A stretch of DNA of 64,000 nt from positions 1,116,001 through 1,180,000 of the forward strand of contig NZ_AP018827.1 in assembly GCF_003966695.1 (NCBI RefSeq), in the 5' to 3' direction. Made by a program: the position numbers and the translations under genes. The stretch's first letter is position 1; every line of letters starts with the position of its first letter. The stretch comes from Asticcacaulis excentricus. Lineage in GTDB: Bacteria; Pseudomonadota; Alphaproteobacteria; Caulobacterales; Caulobacteraceae. Shown here piece after piece: positions 59,663 to 64,000 of the stretch. The notes under the pieces were generated by a model. It made no database searches. It was not told the DNA's origin and was given only the letters and a program-made list of their open reading frames with translations.

Positions 59663-60487
59663 TTATATTTCGGTCAGCACCCAGCTGGCGTCGTCATGCG
59701 GCTTGAAACGCGGGTAGCGCAGCCCTTCCGGATCGGCGCGTTCGATGTTGCGTAAGCGCTCGATCAGCGCGTCCCCCTGCCCGGCCTTTAGCCCCTCCCG
59801 CACCTCGGCAAAGGGCACACCATAGGCCCCCCACAGGTCGTAAAAACCGTCCGTAGCCATCAGCACAGAGTGCACGCCGGCCACCGGGACGCGCGTGACC
59901 TGCATCCCCGCCAGACAGGCCGTATCGAGGCTCAACACCCAATAGCCGCCAGCCGTATTCATTTTCGAGCGGTTATCGCGCAACAGCGGATCAAGCTGGG
60001 ACCGCGCCGCCTTCAGTCCGATCGGCCCCTGTTCGGCGCGCATGGCGACCAGTCGCTCAAGTGCTGCCGCATCGAGCGCTTCCAGAACCTCACCACCCGG
60101 CAGGGCCGTCACCGCACCGTCCGGGGCGATCAGCCACACCTTGACGTCACCCAGTACGCCGATTTCCAGCGTGTCCCCCTCACGTCGCATCACCGCGGCC
60201 CCCGCCGATGGCATGGCCCACGGGGCGTCGGGCAAGGGGCCAGCCGCCTCATAAACCGCCCGCGCCGCCTCTATGGCCGCGCTCAGGCGCTCATGCACGC
60301 TACCGGTCGTGTGGGCCAGCCTGTCCGAAACGAAGTGCGCAAACCACGCGGCGTCGCTGGTCCCCGCCATGCGCGATGGCCCCAGCGACGTGGCCCCATC
60401 GAGCAGCCACACAGCGTCGCCCGCTGCCCCCAGCGCGTCCTCATTATAGATGCCGCCACGATCCGAGCCCTGAGACACGATACGCAT
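59663..60487 (-). CDS. PP2C-like Ser/Thr phosphatase domain protein
   Basis: A 274-residue protein with a PP2C-like core. The metal-binding motifs appear as YNEDALGAAGDAVWLLDGATSLG (N-terminus), ATDGFYDLWG (about 210) and HDDASWVLTEI (C-terminus). The first Asp of classic RxxxNED and the DGxG are altered (DGATS), so activity is uncertain. ATG has AAAGGAGC. The gene is downstream of the thioesterase (10-base gap) and probably cotranscribed. Signal and substrate unknown. Confidence 0.8.
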   Translation of the reverse strand: MRIVSQGSDRGGIYNEDALGAAGDAVWLLDGATSLGPSRMAGTSDAAWFAHFVSDRLAHTTGSVHERLSAAIEAARAVYEAAGPLPDAPWAMPSAGAAVMRREGDTLEIGVLGDVKVWLIAPDGAVTALPGGEVLEALDAAALERLVAMRAEQGPIGLKAARSQLDPLLRDNRSKMNTAGGYWVLSLDTACLAGMQVTRVPVAGVHSVLMATDGFYDLWGAYGVPFAEVREGLKAGQGDALIERLRNIERADPEGLRYPRFKPHDDASWVLTEI

Positions 60488-60498
60488 CAGGCGCTCCT

Positions 60499-60906
60499 TT
60501 AAACCGGCATATAGGCGTCAAACCACTCACCGCGCGTCAGGCGGCCGTCGATCTTGCAGATGACATCGACGCGCGCGCGGATACACACGGCCTGATCGGC
60601 GACGCGCACCACCTGCTGATCGAAGATGATCTTGGCCCGTTCACGCCGCACCTTTGAGCGCACTTCGAACACCTGCCCGCCGGTGAGCGAGTTCACGAAG
60701 TCGATCTCCATATGCGAGGTCATCAGGAAGATGTTCTGCGGGATCAGATCGGCGAACTTGACGCCCTGATGCTCCAGGAATTCGTGCCGCGCATATTCCA
60801 TATAGACCAGATAGTTGGCGTTATTGACCACGCCCTGCGCGTCGCATTCGGAATCGCGCACCTTGAGCGTAGTAATGAAAACGCCGTCTTCGACACGGTT
60901 GAGCAT
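60499..60906 (-). CDS. YbgC/4HBT-type acyl-CoA thioesterase
   Basis: A 135-residue hotdog-fold protein from ATG 60906 (GGAGG 6 bases upstream). The 4HBT pattern is VRDSECDAQGVVNNANYLVYMEYARHEFLE (the catalytic Asp position D-x-x-G-V-V-x-N), with IDFVNSLTGGQVFEVRSKV after it. A shorter reading than the annotated open frame is used because MRRCP lies across the ribosome site. YbgC often precedes tolQ, but here it is coupled to the PP2C-like gene. Confidence 0.88.
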   Translation of the reverse strand: MLNRVEDGVFITTLKVRDSECDAQGVVNNANYLVYMEYARHEFLEHQGVKFADLIPQNIFLMTSHMEIDFVNSLTGGQVFEVRSKVRRERAKIIFDQQVVRVADQAVCIRARVDVICKIDGRLTRGEWFDAYMPV

Positions 60907-60965
60907 AGGGCACCTCCGCATGACGGCGTAACCGGTGCCGGTATGAACCGCAAGGCTGAAACTAA

Positions 60966-60995
60966 GAAAGGCAGGCCCTAAAAGCCTGCCTCCTG
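60966..60995 (-). terminator. Probable terminator of the DUF465 gene
   Basis: On the minus strand, AGGCAGGC and GCCTGCCT arms around TTTTAGG, followed by a short TTCTTAG tail. The poor T-run makes this a moderate call. Confidence 0.55.
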
Positions 60996-61020
60996 AAAAT
61001 TCAGATTCAACACCCAGTCA

Positions 61021-61449
61021 TCAGGCGATAATGTCCGGGCGGATGCGGTCTTCCAGCGTGCTGATCTGATCGCGGACAGCTAGCTTCTTGCGCTTGAGGC
61101 GCGCAATCAGGATCTGATCCGGCAGGGGCATGGTTTCCAGCGCCAGAATCGAATCATCGAGATCCTTATGCTCCTGACGCAGGTGCGCCAGTTGCGTACG
61201 CAGATTGACCGTTTCGGCATCCAGCGGCAGGGACGCGATGGCGGGATCGGTTTCGCGCAGGACGGGTTCAAGGTCATCCTTCTGGTATTCCAGCGCCTCT
61301 TCGGTCACCAGTTCCAGATTGCTGTGATCAAGGTCTTCACGATGGATCACCCGGCGTTCGAGGTCGCTGCTCGATTCGACCGGCGTGTTTTTCACCAGTT
61401 GCAGCGAGTCGGGACGGAAAAGAGCGCGGATATTGCTGTCATCGTGCAT
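61021..61449 (-). CDS. DUF465-type protein with long N-terminal extension
   Basis: A 142-residue protein. The C-terminal half (about 85-138, LRTQLAHLRQEHKDLDDSIL then PDQILIARLKRKKLAVRDQI) is the YdcH/DUF465 helical hairpin; the acidic N-terminal half (about 1-75) is not part of that family and has no recognised fold. A second, short DUF465 gene lies 1.4 kb away at 62845. Start ATG 61449 has GGAG upstream. Function unknown. Confidence 0.82.
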   Translation of the reverse strand: MHDDSNIRALFRPDSLQLVKNTPVESSSDLERRVIHREDLDHSNLELVTEEALEYQKDDLEPVLRETDPAIASLPLDAETVNLRTQLAHLRQEHKDLDDSILALETMPLPDQILIARLKRKKLAVRDQISTLEDRIRPDIIA

Positions 61450-61533
61450 GTGGACCAGCTCCGGTTCGTTCTGAATGGGACATTCTGAAAGGGCCAGGCT
61501 GTTCCCGTGTACGCACCGGACGGCCTGTGAACA

Positions 61534-62034
61534 TTAAGCATTATACCTCAAAAAACCGCGCTCCGAAAGGGCATCGCAGAAGGCATTCAGCGGATTTCGC
61601 GGCACAACCCGCGCCCATAGCCGCGCCACGGCCAGCAGGTTGTCGCGCGCCGCCTTTTCCGGTTCAGCCGAGCCGCCCCCGACCAATGCCGCGAGGGCCG
61701 CCATCTGAGCGCGTTCGGCCTCGATCTCCAACGCCTTGATGCGTATGCGTAAGGCTTCGCGGTGGGCGTCGTCCATGTCCCCGACCACCGCGCGCATCCG
61801 CTGACGGATGCTGCGCAACGGCACGACGACTGTATCGGCATAGGCGCGCGATATATCGACGGCCGCCTCCACCGTCTCGTCGTCCAGCGCCACGCCGCGC
61901 ACTCCGGCCCACACGGCAAACAGCACCAGCGGCACGTTCTGCCCGTGCGTGTCCTGAAGCTCAAGGCACAGAGACGGCACGCCCTCGCCCGCATAGGCCC
62001 TCAGCGCCCAGTCCCAGAAGGCGGTGTCACTCAT
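61534..62034 (-). CDS. TIGR02444-type protein
   Basis: A 166-residue alpha-helical soluble protein of the alphaproteobacterial TIGR02444 family, marked by the N-terminal FWDWALRAYAGEGVPSLCLELQDTHG-QNVPLVLFAVWAG and DISRAYADTVVVPLRSIRQRM. Its start overlaps the ubiX stop by 8 bases, so it is probably expressed with ubiX. No biochemical role is known. Confidence 0.88.
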   Translation of the reverse strand: MSDTAFWDWALRAYAGEGVPSLCLELQDTHGQNVPLVLFAVWAGVRGVALDDETVEAAVDISRAYADTVVVPLRSIRQRMRAVVGDMDDAHREALRIRIKALEIEAERAQMAALAALVGGGSAEPEKAARDNLLAVARLWARVVPRNPLNAFCDALSERGFLRYNA

Positions 62035-62605
62035 CCTTAAGTCCGTTCCAGCGCGTCATCGGCGCATCGAGGCCGAACAGGTCCAGCGCCCGCGCCACGC
62101 TCTGATCCACCATCTCCTGCAAGGACTGCGGGCGGGTGTAGAAGGCCGGCACCGGCGGGGCGACAATGGCCCCCATCTCGGTTACGGCGGTCATGGTGCG
62201 CAGATGCCCCAGATGCAGCGGGCTTTCGCGCACCATCAGCACCAGCCGCCGCCGCTCTTTCAGCACCACATCGGCGGCCCGGCTGATCAGGTTGGAGGTC
62301 ACGCCCGTGGTGATTTCGCTCATCGTCTTGATCGAGCACGGGGCGACCAGCATCCCCAGTGTGCGAAAGGAGCCCGAAGCAATCGACGCCCCGATGTCGC
62401 CGACCTTATGCACCTGATCGGCCAGGGCGTTGAGATCGCCAATCGTCAGGTCGGTTTCCGCATTCAGGGACAGTGCCGCCGCCCGCGACACCACCAGATG
62501 GCTTTCGATCTTAAGCTCACGCAGCATTCGTAGTGCGGTGATACCATAGACCGCACCGGACGCTCCGGATATGGCTACGATAAGTCTTTGATTAGCTTCC
62601 GCCAT
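62027..62605 (-). CDS. ubiX: Flavin prenyltransferase UbiX
   Basis: Makes prenylated FMN, the cofactor of UbiD decarboxylase in ubiquinone synthesis. It has 192 residues from ATG 62605; the longer frame MSHLLWQQKGRAAM is less likely. FMN-binding motifs: IVAISGASGAVYGI (N-terminus), APCSIKTMSEI, and MVRESPLHLGHLRTM near the C-terminus. Followed by the overlapping TIGR02444 gene. No ubiD is in the window. Confidence 0.97.
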   Translation of the reverse strand: MAEANQRLIVAISGASGAVYGITALRMLRELKIESHLVVSRAAALSLNAETDLTIGDLNALADQVHKVGDIGASIASGSFRTLGMLVAPCSIKTMSEITTGVTSNLISRAADVVLKERRRLVLMVRESPLHLGHLRTMTAVTEMGAIVAPPVPAFYTRPQSLQEMVDQSVARALDLFGLDAPMTRWNGLKDE

Positions 62606-62844
62606 TGCCGCGCGTCCTTTTTGTTGCCACAATAAGTGGCTCATAAGATTAAGCTTTTACTAAATATGAATCTCGCAAATCCGTGATCGGATGTAATGGA
62701 TCGTGATTACACAGTAAAGCGTTTTGGGTGTTCCCTATACGTGTTCAGGCCTCGATCCGACCACGGAGAATGTGGGAAAAGGGATGGGGTTCCGGTCGGC
62801 AGTATCCTCTTCCGGCCCAGTCTTACGAGCAAAGGAGATAGCTC

Positions 62845-63045
62845 ATGAGCATCGAAGCGAGAGTGCGTGAACTTGATCACCGTCATCAGGTCCTCAAGGA
62901 CACCATCGCCCGCGAATCGCGTTCGCCTTCGGCGGACTCGCTCTATCTCAAGGAACTTAAGCGTAAGAAGTTGAAACTGAAGGATGAAATCGACACTATC
63001 AAAGCCACTCTGCGACAGGAACGAACGTATGAGACTCTCCAGTGA
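62845..63045 (+). CDS. DUF465 (YdcH-like) small protein
   Basis: A 66-residue helical protein with the DUF465 signature (VRELDHRHQVLKDTIARES then SADSLYLKELKRKKLKLKDE). ATG 62845 has a strong AAAGGAG ribosome site 7 bases upstream. It is transcribed opposite to ubiX, across a 239-base divergent intergenic region, and ends at a strong terminator. Function unknown; the fold is a helical hairpin. Confidence 0.92.
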   Translation: MSIEARVRELDHRHQVLKDTIARESRSPSADSLYLKELKRKKLKLKDEIDTIKATLRQERTYETLQ

Positions 63046-63071
63046 TGGGGGGTGATGGCTTTTTGAAACAC

Positions 63072-63104
63072 GAACGCCGGAGGGGACACCTCCGGCGTTT
63101 TTTT
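63072..63104 (+). terminator. Intrinsic terminator after the DUF465 gene
   Basis: AACGCCGGAGG and CCTCCGGCGTTTTTTT arms with a GGACA loop, about 27 bases beyond the stop codon. Confidence 0.92.
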
Positions 63105-63138
63105 GTGGCAAAGTCATCCGGGTTCAGGGGCTTGCTCG

Positions 63139-64000
63139 CTACTTGACCGCTATTTCGAACGGGCTGACCGGAAGGGTGGCGTCGGTGAGATTGCACACCG
63201 GCGAGTCCCCCCAGCAGTAGCGCACGCGGGTGGCCGAAGCCGCCGAAGGTCCGCTCAGCACCAGCGTGTCACCGGCCAGGCGCGCCTCGGCGTACTGACA
63301 GCTTCCAACGCCCTCGCCACACAGTTCAAAGCGCACAGCCGCCTGTCCATCGCTGGTTTTCAACGCACCGTCGAGCTGAGCGAAGCGCACGCTTAGCTGC
63401 CCGTTGGCGCGGGTGGCTTCGATCGGGACGCCACCGGAGGGCGACAGCGCTGCCTTATAGATCAGGCTTTGCGCCGCACGCGACAGGCGCTTGCCCACGG
63501 TCAGCTTGTCGCGCGGGTGGATGTCGAGCGGATTGCCGATGTCGATGGTAACGGCATAGGCGGCGCGCTTGTCATTCAATGCGGCGCGGCGTTGCGCCTC
63601 ACGCACCCCTGACCAGCCGGACTCGACGGGCGCGGTGGGGATGGTCCCGAAATTGGCCAGTTGCACCAGCAGGAAGGCCGTATCCGGCCCGAACTGCTGC
63701 CGCCAGTCGGCCATCAACCCGGCCATCAGCGCCTCATACTTCGCCGCTTCGCCCGTATTGGATTCGCCCTGATACCACAGCGCCCCGGTCAGGGCATACG
63801 GCCCGATGGGGGCGATCATCGCCTGATGCAGGGTGATCAGGCCACCGGTCGGGTCCCAAGGCGCGGTCGGCGGGAAGCGGACGTTTTGCGGCGGCTGCCA
63901 GTAGCGCCAGCCGGTTTTTAAGGGCTTGGCCGTGCCGTTGGCCAGCCGCAACTCACGCACGGCATCGCCATACATGCCGCCCTTGGCCCACAGATCAACG
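63139..64000 (-). CDS. Sialate O-acetylesterase (5' truncated by window edge)
   Basis: C-terminal part of a sialic-acid 9-O-acetylesterase-like SGNH-family enzyme. The frame runs to the right window edge (upstream residues read VDLWAKGG before the first internal Met), so the true start lies outside. Family blocks: TGALWYQGESNTGEAAKYEALMAGLMADWR (with catalytic-type Ser/Gly neighbourhood), FLLVQLANFG, and IDIGNPLDIHPRDKLTVGKRL with the catalytic His. The C-terminal about 90 residues form an added beta domain with four Cys (FELCGEGVGSCQY and YCWGDSPVCNL). Likely periplasmic, acting on host-type or plant O-acetylated glycans; substrate uncertain. Confidence 0.93.
   Translation of the reverse strand, partial: VDLWAKGGMYGDAVRELRLANGTAKPLKTGWRYWQPPQNVRFPPTAPWDPTGGLITLHQAMIAPIGPYALTGALWYQGESNTGEAAKYEALMAGLMADWRQQFGPDTAFLLVQLANFGTIPTAPVESGWSGVREAQRRAALNDKRAAYAVTIDIGNPLDIHPRDKLTVGKRLSRAAQSLIYKAALSPSGGVPIEATRANGQLSVRFAQLDGALKTSDGQAAVRFELCGEGVGSCQYAEARLAGDTLVLSGPSAASATRVRYCWGDSPVCNLTDATLPVSPFEIAVK

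Noticed and set aside
1-64000. Search for CRISPR arrays, tRNA and rRNA genes, transposases and phage structural genes
   Set aside because: No regularly spaced repeats, no cloverleaf with a conserved T-loop, and no transposase or capsid, portal or tail protein was recognised in the coding sequences.

Overview
The window is GC-rich, densely coded chromosomal DNA. It most resembles a member of the Caulobacterales (Alphaproteobacteria), perhaps Asticcacaulis or a relative. The evidence is the gene order ruvC-ruvA-ruvB-tolQ-tolR-tolA-tolB-pal-cpoB-tilS-ftsH, a DUF2336 protein, a PetR/PetP-like two-component pair, a nagR-nagX-nagP-nagK-nagA cluster, and alphaproteobacterial-type extragenic palindromes. 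I see no rRNA, tRNA, CRISPR array, transposase or prophage block. The genus assignment is inference from gene content, not from a marker-gene comparison.

Layout. 1-6.9 kb: the end of pntB, a PGPGW membrane protein, then a minus-strand glycine cleavage operon (gcvT-gcvH-gcvP) behind a recognisable promoter and a tandem glycine riboswitch. 6.9-14 kb: a small membrane protein, an NYN-domain nuclease with an unknown partner gene flanked by copies of the nuclease gene's 3' end, a periplasmic protein, ispH-rnhA, a zinc-ribbon protein, a TonB-dependent receptor and a gamma-carbonic-anhydrase-like protein. 14-26.6 kb: phoH behind a leader with two terminator-like hairpins, a GH19/M15 cell-wall hydrolase coupled to a membrane protein, a protein resembling a degenerate GGDEF/EAL regulator, two covarying CTAG-bounded hairpins, a DUF2336 protein, NAD kinase, an Hpt protein, a CNT nucleoside transporter, a response regulator with its histidine kinase, and a YkgJ-type protein. 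26.8-39.2 kb: the cell-envelope and DNA-repair run ftsH, tilS, cpoB, a CsgG-like lipoprotein-type gene, pal, tolB, tolA, tolR, tolQ, ruvB, ruvA, ruvC, all on the minus strand. 39.4-53.2 kb: a large TPR-like membrane protein, a DUF486 protein, a lipoprotein, tamA-tamB, a DUF4287 protein, an ABC-F ATPase and a PAS-GAF-GGDEF-EAL protein. 53.3-58.9 kb: N-acetylglucosamine use (regulator, NagX, transporter, kinase, deacetylase). 58.9-64 kb: an OmpA lipoprotein, a PP2C-like phosphatase, a YbgC-type thioesterase, two DUF465 proteins, a TIGR02444 protein, ubiX, and a sialate O-acetylesterase cut by the window edge.

How the genes work together. TolQRA-TolB-Pal-CpoB couples inner membrane energy to outer membrane constriction, and TamA-TamB serves outer membrane assembly. 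The Nag genes take up, phosphorylate and deacetylate GlcNAc; no nagB-type deaminase is present here. The Gcv operon should respond to glycine through its riboswitch.

The least ordinary features are repeats and remodelled gene ends. A dispersed palindrome begins at the TAG stop codon of three unrelated genes and appears to encode the C-terminal tail of RuvC. Two opposed hairpins show compensatory base changes. Duplicated 3' gene ends lie behind pntB and around the gene next to the NYN nuclease. No complete new defence or mobile system is evident.
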